From a virus, in the IMG/VR virus record IMGVR_UViG_3300025280_000079, positions 1-37,524 of that record: a stretch of 37,524 bases of DNA; one strand, 5' to 3'. The position numbers were made by a program, and so were the translations under genes. Within the stretch, counting starts at the first letter, position 1; each line of letters begins with the position of its first letter. Of this stretch, positions 11,735-19,221 are shown in pieces. Below the pieces are notes generated by a model that did not search any database, was not told where the DNA came from, and saw nothing but the letters and a program-made list of their open reading frames with translations.

Positions 11735-12502
11735 TTAGATCGGCCGTATGACGATGTTCTTAGCCTGTACCCGGTTACCAGCGCACAATCCGCAATCTTT
11801 GCATGTTGCGTTGCTGGTGATTTCTGGACATAGGATTTCATCAGGTTCCAAGTTCCCGGATGTTACCCGGTACGTTCGGTATCCCAGGTCGTTCGCCGCG
11901 TTTTTCTCGTCAACGGTTTGCACGCTGGCCATGCTGAAATCTTTGGCATTGGGATCGATCCAATCAGATTCCCACTGATGAGTGTATGAAGTTCCGCGGC
12001 CGCGGTTTAGTTCGCGGCGTACCCACATTGGAACCGCGGCCGGGTCGCCCCAGGTTCCTTCACGGAATTCCAAACCTGTAGATTCCAGGTAATCACCTAT
12101 GATTTCAGGATGCAGCCTCGGCAGGTTTGGGATTGAGTCCCACAATTTACCGATCCAACCTTTATTCACATAGCACGCGTCGATAATGTTGCCCTGTAGT
12201 TTTGCAATTTTCGCGGCCACTGGTCGCAGTGGGCAACTGCCACAAACCGCGGCATCGTCGCCATTGTTTACAGCTTCAACCGGGCGAGTATCCCGTGGCA
12301 TGATGTACATCTGTGCCATGTCGCCCGTCTTGCGATTTTCTGATGCAAGCTTAAGGTTAGTGATGACTGCGACAATCGGCGCGCCGTTGATTGGGGAATT
12401 ACCTTCCCAAACTACGACAGTAGAATGCTCGAATGTCTGGCCCAGGTCGCGGCGTGCCGCGCGGATTAGTTTTCTGTGGTCGGCCGGTGCAAGTTTGATC
12501 AC
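11735..12502 (-). CDS. Conserved phage/plasmid protein with Cys clusters, function unknown
   Basis: This 255-residue protein has a characteristic order of motifs: TGDMAQMYIMPRD (about 59-71), DAAVCGSCPLRP (83-94), ACYVNKG, LRLG-like GTWGDPAAVPMWV (about 148-160), SYTHQWES and a C-terminal ILCPEITSNATCKDCGLCAG. I recall proteins with the same GKTGDMxQ ... CGxCPxR ... YGDPAA ... TxYTHQW ... CxxCGLCxG order in many phages and plasmids, all without known function. The cysteines (CGSCP and C..CGLC) could bind metal. The GTG start at 12502 follows GAGAGAGAGAATCACA. It is followed by a hairpin and an intrinsic terminator. Confidence 0.82.
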   Translation of the reverse strand: MIKLAPADHRKLIRAARRDLGQTFEHSTVVVWEGNSPINGAPIVAVITNLKLASENRKTGDMAQMYIMPRDTRPVEAVNNGDDAAVCGSCPLRPVAAKIAKLQGNIIDACYVNKGWIGKLWDSIPNLPRLHPEIIGDYLESTGLEFREGTWGDPAAVPMWVRRELNRGRGTSYTHQWESDWIDPNAKDFSMASVQTVDEKNAANDLGYRTYRVTSGNLEPDEILCPEITSNATCKDCGLCAGNRVQAKNIVIRPI

Positions 12503-12544
12503 TGTGATTCTCTCTCTCTCTATTGACTAAAATTACCATTGCTA

Positions 12545-12566
12545 CGCGCTAGGCCTAACTAGCGCG
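12545..12566 (-). terminator. Hairpin after the 110-aa gene (weak terminator)
   Basis: CGCGCTAG-6-CTAGCGCG is a perfect 8-bp dyad in the 87-base gap between the genes at 12590 and 12502. Only A/T-mixed sequence follows, without a proper T tract, so termination is uncertain. The second copy of the 14-bp repeat TGGTTAAGTTAGCT (12574-12587) lies between this hairpin and the stop codon. Confidence 0.45.
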
Positions 12567-12589
12567 CAGTGGATGGTTAAGTTAGCTGG

Positions 12590-12922
12590 TTAGAAGCTGC
12601 GAATGATCACTTCGCCGTGATCCTTGCAATTGTGGAATTTTGAATCTGTCAAACCGCAGGTAATGTAAATAACGACAACATCGTCGAATGTGCTTGCTGT
12701 TAAGCCTGGGTAGTCCGCGTAAACGCTCTGAAAGCTGTCGTATTCTGAAAATTCGCACGCTATCGCTACGTGGTCAAACTGTATCGGTTCGCCAGTCTGG
12801 TCTTCGATTTCTTCCAGGTGGTCGAACAGCGCGCTTAAGCCTTCGTAGCTGAAGTTATTTTTGTAAGTGTCAGACTGTCGGAACCGATCAATGAAGTTGT
12901 GCCGTGTAACTGTCTCAAACAT
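12590..12922 (-). CDS. Conserved phage hypothetical protein
   Basis: This 110-residue acidic protein has RHNFIDRFRQ, then FSYEGLSALFDHLEEIEDQTGEPIQFDHVAIACEFSEYDS (given here as one region, about 24-63), and ends DHGEVIIRSF. The order FSYEGLxALxxxLEExExxTGExIxxDxxAIxCEFxEY is familiar from many phage genomes as a family of unknown role. It is the most upstream gene of the leftward arm, next to the control region, so it is probably expressed first. The ATG follows GATAGAGAGAGAGAGTC. Confidence 0.8.
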   Translation of the reverse strand: MFETVTRHNFIDRFRQSDTYKNNFSYEGLSALFDHLEEIEDQTGEPIQFDHVAIACEFSEYDSFQSVYADYPGLTASTFDDVVVIYITCGLTDSKFHNCKDHGEVIIRSF

Positions 12923-12983
12923 GACTCTCTCTCTCTCTATCCTGTTTTCGTAACTCCGTTAATCCTAACACGACTACACCTAG

Positions 12984-13016
12984 AATATAAGTACTTAAGT
13001 ACCGAATAAGAGTCAA
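12984..13016 (-). promoter_or_regulatory. Possible leftward promoter with palindrome GTACTTAAGTAC
   Basis: TTGACT (13011-13016, minus strand) and TATATT (12984-12989) frame a perfect 12-bp palindrome at 12991-13002. The spacing of 21 bases is too long for a normal sigma-70 promoter, so the palindrome may be the real signal. Just downstream, AGGTGTAGTCGTG repeats the element found in the 7.7- and 10.7-kb promoters. It would serve the gene at 12590-12922. Confidence 0.35.
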
Positions 13017-13322
13017 TTTGCGCTGAGTTAAACCAGGTGCCAGAAAACACGATTTCACACAGGCGATACAACAGCCTTTAAGGTGTCGTAGTACTCCGAA
13101 CCTGTCTCTAACGCCTGTGCTACATCGGGTTAAATCCGGCGTACGTTCACGGATACGGCCAGAAACGCGAGATATCAACGTACAGAGATCACAGCGCGAC
13201 ATGGGGGAAATACGTATTAAAGGCTTTTACAGCGTAGCCTCTTGCGCGCGGCTGAGCAGTACGTTAACCGCGGAACACTGGACGCGAACGTGGCCCACGC
13301 GAATGGTTGCGCGCGAATGTTC

Positions 13323-13358
13323 GCGCTGTCCGTTTTCGCTGCGCTGTCCGTTTTCGCT
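13323..13358. repeat. Tandem 18-bp repeat, two copies
   Basis: GCGCTGTCCGTTTTCGCT occurs twice head to tail, followed by a diverging partial copy (GTGCTGCC). It lies at the left edge of the G/T-rich tract in the control region and has no reading frame with a ribosome-binding site. Confidence 0.85.
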
Positions 13359-13446
13359 GTGCTGCCTGTGCCTGTGTGTGTTGGGTGTGGGGTGTGTGTT
13401 GGTGTGGTGATAGGGGTGTGCTGTGGATGAGGTGAGTGTGTGGGGT
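13359..13446. other. Strand-biased G/T-rich tract
   Basis: Over roughly 90 bases the plus strand is mostly G and T, with runs such as TGTGTGTTGGGTGTGGGG. This asymmetry is common next to replication origins or R-loop-forming transcripts. It is described from composition only. Confidence 0.6.
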
Positions 13447-13557
13447 GAAGGTACCATCTCGACAGTTCAAACCCTGAAAAGTGGGTATACCCCTGTTTCC
13501 TGGGTTGCGTTGTTTGGAGTCCCGTGCTTACGTTTTTTGGTGTGTAGTTTAGTGTGT

Positions 13558-13680
13558 GTTACATGATGTAACGGGCATGTAACGCGTGTAACGCTAAAAA
13601 TGGGTTGCGTTACATCTGCGTTACATCTTTTTGAGATGGATGTAACGCATGTAACGCCCATGTAACGCTAAATGTAACGG
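13558..13680. repeat. Iteron-like cluster of ATGTAACG[C/G]
   Basis: Direct copies start at 13566, 13577, 13586 (GTGTAACGC), 13640, 13649, 13660 and 13672. Inverted copies GCGTTACAT lie at 13607-13615 and 13618-13626. The left end is the perfect dyad GTTACATGATGTAAC (13558-13572). A further TGTAACGG is at 13813. Direct copies are spaced about 9 to 12 bases, near one helical turn, and the two blocks of direct repeats flank the inverted pair. This is the layout of initiator- or repressor-binding arrays. Confidence 0.8.
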
Positions 13681-13732
13681 GCTTTTCCCTCGCGTGTGCG
13701 CGTGACTAGGTTAACTGTTTAACTTAGTTAAC

Positions 13733-13778
13733 GTTAACTGTTACAAATACTGACGTATGGATTTGTAACAGCGTTAAC
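13733..13778. repeat. Large interrupted inverted repeat
   Basis: CTGTTACAAAT (13738-13748) pairs with ATTTGTAACAG (13761-13771) around a 12-base centre, and outer GTTAAC halves (13733-13738 and 13773-13778) also match apart from two extra bases. Additional TTAAC boxes lie just to the left (13710-13735). It could form a cruciform or be a dimeric binding site beside the iteron cluster. Confidence 0.75.
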
Positions 13779-14056
13779 CCCTCTTTCTTAAAAATGTTTT
13801 CTCCCCTTTGGCTGTAACGGGGTTTTGGTTTTTCTGCGTGTGTTTTGCGAATCATTGTTTATACTTTGTTTTGCGGTCGGGGCTGTCGTATCCGGGGTTC
13901 TCCTTCTCTAAGGTCCTCGTCAGGGTTACAGTTGTCTTTGCACGGCAGGTACGGGCAGAAAGGCTTTTTACCGGCGGCGGCCCAGGCTCTCCTTATGCGT
14001 AATGAACGCCTCAAATGCGTACAAGGGGGCCTGTGCCTTTGGAGAAGGGAAGAAAA

Positions 14057-15433
14057 ATGCTGCTTGCTGCTGACAGGAAGGCGATTCTCAGTACGATAGG
14101 CTTCGATACGTGGCCTGAGCAGGAGAAGATCCTCGACCATGCTGCCCGAATCAAGCTTGTTGCAGGGGGAGAGCGTGCGGGGAAGAGTTTTCTCGGCGCA
14201 TTGTCGGTAATCAGCCGTCTGGACGAGTTCGAGGGCGGCGATATCGTATGGCTTGTCGCCAGGGACTACGAGAGAACCCGTGCTGAATGGAACTATCTTG
14301 CCGATATCCTCCAGAAGCTGGGCTTTCTTATAAGGCAGACCAAGAGAATCGACCCGGGGGAGATGACAGTCGCCTGCGGCACGGGCGAAAACCCGGGTGT
14401 CTTTACCATCAAGAGCAAATCAGCGCAGGATCACCGCAGTTTAGCGATGGAGGCACCCCGGATGGTGGTTGCCTGCGAGGCATCCCAGATAGACCACGAG
14501 AGTTTCCTCCGATTAAGGGGCAGGATCGCAGAAAAGCGCGGATACCTGTTCCTGGAAGGCACTTTCGAGATGTCTTTAGGGTGGTATCCGTCCCAGTGGG
14601 AGGCGTGGCAGTTCTTCAACCCCGACGACGACGCTGTTTCCTTCTCGTTACCGTCGTGGACCAACCGTGTCGTCTATCCCGGGGGAAGGGAAGACGAGGA
14701 AATCCTCTCTTTGGAGCGTCTGCACTCCGAGGACTGGTTCAACGAGCGGATCGCGGGAAAACCGGCACCGCCGACAGGGCTTGTCCACAATATATTCGAC
14801 GTTCAAACGCATATATCCGACAAGGCAGAGTACATCGAGGGCGAGGCAGTGCATCTGTGGACAGACCCCGGGTATTCACAGGTGACAAAGTCCGCATACG
14901 CAGTAGAAGCCGTGCAGATAATAGGTGGGCAGGTAAGAATCATCGACGAAATCTTCGAGAGGGAGAAGATCACCGAGGAAATCATAGAGATATGCCAGAT
15001 GCGCCCGTGGTGGAAGGACGTTCAGCACGGCGTCATAGATATAGCCGCACATAACATCGGAGAGTCCAGGCCTGTTGACACATGGCTCGAAAAGGCCAGC
15101 CTCTACATGCAGTCAGAGCGCGTCGGGGTACTCGACGGAATAGAACGGTTCAACACGTTCCTGAAAGAGAACCCGTCAACAAAACAGCCGAACCTGCTCG
15201 TAAATCCCCGGGCAAGGGGGATAATATCCGAACTCGGGGGATGCGCGAACCCGTTCGACGACCAGATTCATGTCTATACATGGCGCACAGACAGGGATAA
15301 TAATGTTGTCGGAAGAGAGCCAAGGGACGCTTTTAACCACGGCGTAAAGGCAGTTACCTACGGACTTGTTGTAAACTTCGGCTACGCAAGATCCGCTGGC
15401 GCGACTAAGATAATCACCGTAAACAGGTGGTAA
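14057..15433 (+). CDS. terL: Terminase large subunit
   Basis: The 458-residue motor protein cuts concatemeric DNA and drives it into the prohead. The start at 14057 is chosen for GGAGAAGGGA seven bases upstream; a longer frame from 14015 lacks a site. The ATPase domain shows Walker A VAGGERAGKS (35-44) and a Walker B-type RMVVACEAS (135-143, catalytic Glu141). The nuclease domain contains LWTDPGYS (268-273, first metal-binding Asp270), VIDIAAHNIGES and DQIHVYTW with a later acidic residue, as in RNase H-like terminase nucleases. It opens the rightward structural operon and is followed by the portal gene. No small terminase gene is recognised; it may lie outside the window. Confidence 0.9.
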   Translation: MLLAADRKAILSTIGFDTWPEQEKILDHAARIKLVAGGERAGKSFLGALSVISRLDEFEGGDIVWLVARDYERTRAEWNYLADILQKLGFLIRQTKRIDPGEMTVACGTGENPGVFTIKSKSAQDHRSLAMEAPRMVVACEASQIDHESFLRLRGRIAEKRGYLFLEGTFEMSLGWYPSQWEAWQFFNPDDDAVSFSLPSWTNRVVYPGGREDEEILSLERLHSEDWFNERIAGKPAPPTGLVHNIFDVQTHISDKAEYIEGEAVHLWTDPGYSQVTKSAYAVEAVQIIGGQVRIIDEIFEREKITEEIIEICQMRPWWKDVQHGVIDIAAHNIGESRPVDTWLEKASLYMQSERVGVLDGIERFNTFLKENPSTKQPNLLVNPRARGIISELGGCANPFDDQIHVYTWRTDRDNNVVGREPRDAFNHGVKAVTYGLVVNFGYARSAGATKIITVNRW

Positions 15434-15455
15434 CAAGGTAAAAGAAGGCATCAGG

Positions 15456-17309
15456 TTGGCAAGAATCGACGACCTTGCAGAACAGATCGAAGAGGTCTGG
15501 GAGTCCCCGGGATTCCGAACACGAAGAACTCGCATGGAGAACGATTACGGGCTGTACCGTATGAACCCGTACGAAGCGGGAAACGGCTACCAGAGTTACA
15601 CCTCGAACGCCCCGAAAATACTCGCAGACAAGATAATCTCCTACCTCTCCAACGCACAGATGTCCGTAAGGGTCCCCATAAGCGCAGAAGTCGCAGACCG
15701 TACCCCCGGGACACTCAAGGAAAAGTTCGTCATCGGGGCCTTGAACCTCGCAGACGAACGGATGCAGAGGTACGGACAGCCGTCGCTCAGGGAACAGCTT
15801 GCCTTCTACGTCGTACTCAGGGGATGGTACGCAGGACGCGCAATGCTCAACAAGCACGACGACGACACCACGTATGTCGATATAACGCCCTTCGACCCGC
15901 TCCATGTCTGCTACGAAATGGACGATATGGGCATCGTGTGGCTCGCACACAAGACCAAACGCTCGCCGTCCGCAGTAAAACGAGCCTTCAACGTGGATGT
16001 CGAACCCGCATCCGAAGGAGAAACATCCTCCGGCATCACCGTCTGGGACTACTACTCCAGGACAGAGAACGCCGTTATCGTCGTAGGCGACGACGAACAG
16101 AAGAAGTTCGGGAAGAAACTCACGAAACATAACGTCCGCGACATAAACGGAAACCCCTGCGCCCCGGTGTTCCTCGGGGCAGTGGGACCCGCACCGTGGG
16201 TACAGGACGAAATATCAGGGGACGACACCGCAAGGGACTACGGAGAGTCGATATTCGCCGCGAACAGGGACCTCTACTCAGACTATAACTTCGCAATGAG
16301 CGCATACAAGACGCTCGTAAGGCGAGCCGTGAGAAGGCCGTACAAGATCGTATCCCCCGACGGCACGACAACCCTCGATACCGACCCGTGGCAGGACGGC
16401 TCCGAGGTTCCGCTCCCCGCAGGAACGGACATCCGGCTGATGGAAGAAGTGACGATGCCACTCGACACAGGGGCCTTTGTCGGACTTATCTCAGGCGAAC
16501 TGCAAAGAGGCGGACTGTCCAACGTCAGCTACGGGGAACTCCCCTTTGCAATCTCGGGATTCGCAGCAAAGATCCTCCAGGAAGGCTCCGCTCACCAGAT
16601 AGAGCCAAGGGTAAAAGGCATAACCTCCTGCTATAAGCAAATCTCCGAAATCATCTCGATGCAGTACGAACTCGGGGGATTCGACACGGTCAGCGTAAGG
16701 GGACGGCACAACGATATCGCAAGCTACTTCAGCGAGGAGATAAAACCCTCAGACCTCGAAGGCGCAGGTGCCATAGACATAAACTTCGGAGTCCGTATGC
16801 CACAGGACGAACCCCAGCTTGTGACGATGGCGCAGATGATGAGGGAAGGGCCGAAACCCCTTGCACCCGACGAATGGATTTGGGAGAATGTCCTCCAGAT
16901 CAACGACGTTGAACAGTTCCGAAACGCTATCTCCGCACAGCAGGCACAGGTGACCGAGCCGAAGGCACTGCTGCTTACGCTTATCGAAGGACTGATGCAC
17001 TCAGGGGAACAGGAAAAGGCGTTAATCTATATAGACCTCCTGCGAAAGACAATGAAACAGGACCAGCAGCAGGAAACAGCGCAGGATATGCAGTTCCAGC
17101 AGTTACTCATGACGGCAGGTATGCAGGCACAGCAGACAGATCAGCAGATGCAGGGCGCACCCGCAGGGCCAGCCCGGCCTCCCGGCATACCGGGCGGCGT
17201 AATGTCGTCGCAGATGCAGGGATTCGAGAGGGTCGGAGATCCCAGACAGGCAGCACCAGGAACGCCCGGAGGACCCGGGCCTCGCGTTAATCCGCTTGGG
17301 AGAATGTAA
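15456..17309 (+). CDS. Portal protein
   Basis: At 617 residues, directly after the terminase, this is best read as the dodecameric portal through which DNA enters and leaves the capsid. It has the N-terminal RRTRMENDYGLYRMNPY region, a central NRDLYSDYNFAMSAYK helix (about 270-285), the FAISGFAAKILQEG segment and a long helical C-terminal part with IYIDLLRKTMKQDQQQETAQ (crown/stem type). It ends in a Gln/Gly/Pro-rich tail (about 550-617). The start is TTG at 15456 with AAGAAGGCATCAGG before it; the first in-frame ATG (codon 27) would cut a conserved-looking N-terminus. Recognition rests on order, size and pattern rather than a unique motif. Confidence 0.8.
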   Translation: MARIDDLAEQIEEVWESPGFRTRRTRMENDYGLYRMNPYEAGNGYQSYTSNAPKILADKIISYLSNAQMSVRVPISAEVADRTPGTLKEKFVIGALNLADERMQRYGQPSLREQLAFYVVLRGWYAGRAMLNKHDDDTTYVDITPFDPLHVCYEMDDMGIVWLAHKTKRSPSAVKRAFNVDVEPASEGETSSGITVWDYYSRTENAVIVVGDDEQKKFGKKLTKHNVRDINGNPCAPVFLGAVGPAPWVQDEISGDDTARDYGESIFAANRDLYSDYNFAMSAYKTLVRRAVRRPYKIVSPDGTTTLDTDPWQDGSEVPLPAGTDIRLMEEVTMPLDTGAFVGLISGELQRGGLSNVSYGELPFAISGFAAKILQEGSAHQIEPRVKGITSCYKQISEIISMQYELGGFDTVSVRGRHNDIASYFSEEIKPSDLEGAGAIDINFGVRMPQDEPQLVTMAQMMREGPKPLAPDEWIWENVLQINDVEQFRNAISAQQAQVTEPKALLLTLIEGLMHSGEQEKALIYIDLLRKTMKQDQQQETAQDMQFQQLLMTAGMQAQQTDQQMQGAPAGPARPPGIPGGVMSSQMQGFERVGDPRQAAPGTPGGPGPRVNPLGRM

Positions 17310-17311
17310 GC

Positions 17312-18913
17312 ATGGCTTTTTATAATGTCGAGATAACCATGGGAGATGGCGAGCGGGAGACAGTCCGCGTCGAAGCCGACAATGTCGCGGAGGCAAGAAC
17401 GAAGGCCAGGGCGCAGGCAGAGACAGGTGCCGATATAGGACTCCCCGTTTTAGAAGCACCGCGCAGGGTGCCGGGAGCAGGTCGGGCAGCACCTCCCGGA
17501 GCAGGCGATGTAGGCGAGGAATTTGGCGAGGGAGCGCGTGCGTTTGAATATCAGCCGCCGCTGACAGCACCCGCTGCACCGGCAGGCCCCCCGATGTGGT
17601 TGCAGGACGAGGGACAGTTCGGACCCGCGGCAGAGTTCGGGCAGCCGCCCGTTGTTACCGTACCGCCCGTCGGGACGTTTGACGATTTTACACAGACCTT
17701 AGACCCCGACCTCTTCGACCCCGGCTCAACCACGTATGTATCGCCGGTCGCACCCGTCCCGCTTCCGATAGTTCCAGGATTCCAGGATCCGGGGATGATG
17801 GTACTGCCGGGGGGGGCAGTTGCAGCCGGACCAGAGGGATTCCAGGACCCCGGAGCAGGGTTTCAGCCAGGGACGGGAGTTGCACCCCCGCCACCAGCGG
17901 CTAACGGCGCACCGGTCAGCAGGCTCGAAACATTCGGCGAAGCAGGCGCAGGAGGCATGGTGGGAGGACCATCAGGACCACCAGGAATAGTAGGCGAAGC
18001 AGGCGCAGCAGGTGCAGCAGCAGGTGGAGCAGGTGGGGTTAGTGCGGCTGGTCCATATCAGCATGGCTTTTATGACCCTGAACTGGGATATTACAACTCT
18101 CAGACAGAACGGTTTCAGTCCACCGACCCCGGAGCAGCAGCGACTAACGGAGGGGTAAACGGAGGATTTGCAGCAACAGACCCCTTGGGTACGCCTATTC
18201 TTACCAGCCGGGAGATGATCGCCGACCCTGATCTTAGAAGGGCAGGAATACGACGCGCCCTTCAGAACGTGTTCGGACAGGAGTTGGGAAGTGGTGTGGG
18301 ACCTGTTGCCAGTTGGCTGCAACGGCAGACTGATCCCAGGTACGGCGGGAATTTACTTGGAGCATTTAGGGCCGGGTCACTTGCAGATATGACAAGACCT
18401 CCTATGATGCTGCCTGCCACAGCAGCAGGGACTGTCGCAGCCGCTCCTGCCGGAGATATTGGCGGGACTGATTTTGCAGGCGAAAGAATGGATACCTACC
18501 TGGCGGATGATGCAGCCGCTCCCGTAGGGGCAGTGACAGGGATGCCCGGACCGTCGTTCGAGGACTTCCTCAGAACAACTGCCGCGAAACCCACAGGACT
18601 TGGCGGTGCTTATACTCAGGCATTGCAGAATCTTGGAACTCTTAGAGGACTTCAGTCAGATTGGATTCCAACGGGGCAAGCGGCAGGCGCGTCGTATTTT
18701 GATCCATCAACGGCGGCTGAAGCAGCAAACGCTATGGGGCTTCTTGGAGCAGCGCAGAGGGGAAGATACTCAGGTCTTGTAAGTTCGAGGTTCCGTCGGC
18801 CATCGCAGGATGACCTGTTTGCTGACTACTTCCTTGCAAAACAGGATGCAGCAGCAGCAGGACAGTCACCGCAGAACTTCCTTAACTTTGCCGCTCAAAG
18901 GTACGGACTCTAA
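17312..18913 (+). CDS. Gly/Pro/Ala-rich putative virion protein
   Basis: This 533-residue protein starts two bases after the portal stop. Residues 1-45 form a small beta/alpha module (YNVEITMGDGERETVRVEADN, AEARTKARAQAE). Residues about 50-250 are disordered and rich in Pro, Gly and Ala with repeated FQDPG elements (PGFQDPGMM, EGFQDPGAGF). The C-terminal half is more structured (RRAGIRRALQNVFGQE, SWLQRQTDPRYGGNLLGAF) and ends with FLAKQDAAAAGQSPQNFLNFAAQRYGL split over two helices. Its place between portal and capsid genes suggests an internal or ejected virion protein. Not recognised as a known family. Confidence 0.75.
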   Translation: MAFYNVEITMGDGERETVRVEADNVAEARTKARAQAETGADIGLPVLEAPRRVPGAGRAAPPGAGDVGEEFGEGARAFEYQPPLTAPAAPAGPPMWLQDEGQFGPAAEFGQPPVVTVPPVGTFDDFTQTLDPDLFDPGSTTYVSPVAPVPLPIVPGFQDPGMMVLPGGAVAAGPEGFQDPGAGFQPGTGVAPPPPAANGAPVSRLETFGEAGAGGMVGGPSGPPGIVGEAGAAGAAAGGAGGVSAAGPYQHGFYDPELGYYNSQTERFQSTDPGAAATNGGVNGGFAATDPLGTPILTSREMIADPDLRRAGIRRALQNVFGQELGSGVGPVASWLQRQTDPRYGGNLLGAFRAGSLADMTRPPMMLPATAAGTVAAAPAGDIGGTDFAGERMDTYLADDAAAPVGAVTGMPGPSFEDFLRTTAAKPTGLGGAYTQALQNLGTLRGLQSDWIPTGQAAGASYFDPSTAAEAANAMGLLGAAQRGRYSGLVSSRFRRPSQDDLFADYFLAKQDAAAAGQSPQNFLNFAAQRYGL

Positions 18914-19221
18914 TGGCGATAAACCCCACCTTCGCAGGATTTCTTGAGGAAGAGCCTCGTGCTGCCTTCTTCGGGACGCTCGGACAGAAAGGCATGATGG
19001 ATACGTCTGCACGTAAAAGGCAGGCACAGGATATTTATTCAGGGGCAATGTCAGAGTTCTACGGGAAGCTGGGTGAGCAGATACTCGGCGGCGGACAGCC
19101 GACGATGAAGTTCACCGACTTCCTCCAGGACTTCCCGTTTACCGAACGATTCGCACAGCTAGGAAGGCAGTACAGTCAGCAGAGCAGGTTCAGTCCTAAA
19201 ACCCGGTTCCTGTATCACTGA
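18913..19221 (+). CDS. Small putative virion protein
   Basis: This 102-residue protein starts in a TAATGG overlap with the previous gene and ends in a TGATG overlap with the giant gene, so all three are coupled. It reads INPTFAGFLEEEPRAAFFGTL, DIYSGAMSEFYGKLGEQILGG and TDFLQDFPFTERFAQLGRQY, alternating helices with Phe-rich turns. The repeated F-x-x-FL motif (FAGFLEE, FTDFLQDF) also appears at the start of the giant protein (SFADFVGRG), hinting at a shared docking peptide. Function unknown. Confidence 0.7.
   Translation: MAINPTFAGFLEEEPRAAFFGTLGQKGMMDTSARKRQAQDIYSGAMSEFYGKLGEQILGGGQPTMKFTDFLQDFPFTERFAQLGRQYSQQSRFSPKTRFLYH

Larger units (their letters stand above)
12923..14056. other. Divergent intergenic control region, candidate origin
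   Basis: About 1.1 kb separates the leftward arm from the rightward arm and holds no frame with credible codons and a ribosome-binding site. It contains, left to right: a possible leftward promoter with a 12-bp palindrome, a tandem 18-mer, a G/T-rich tract, the ATGTAACGC repeat cluster, a large inverted repeat and, near 13860, a lone TATACT that may be a rightward -10. Position at the transcription divergence plus repeat content make it the best place in the window for an origin and an early/late switch. Confidence 0.65.

Noticed and set aside
12984-13016. A strong sigma-70 promoter call for the gene at 12590-12922
   Set aside because: The TTGACT and TATATT boxes are 21 bases apart, too far for a confident assignment; kept only as a low-confidence feature.
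12915-13202. A 95-codon minus-strand frame upstream of the 110-aa gene
   Set aside because: It has no ribosome-binding site, an unlikely composition, and it runs through the promoter-like sequence and palindrome near 13.0 kb.
13558-13680. Possible CRISPR array from the regular repeats
   Set aside because: Repeats are only 9 bp, in both orientations, with gaps of 0 to 20 bases; there are no spacers of uniform length and no cas genes.
13859-14140. A 93-codon minus-strand frame opposite the terminase start, with a FCPYLPCKDNC segment
   Set aside because: The Cys segment looks attractive, but the frame overlaps the terminase start in antisense, has no good start codon or ribosome-binding site, and shows no recognised family.
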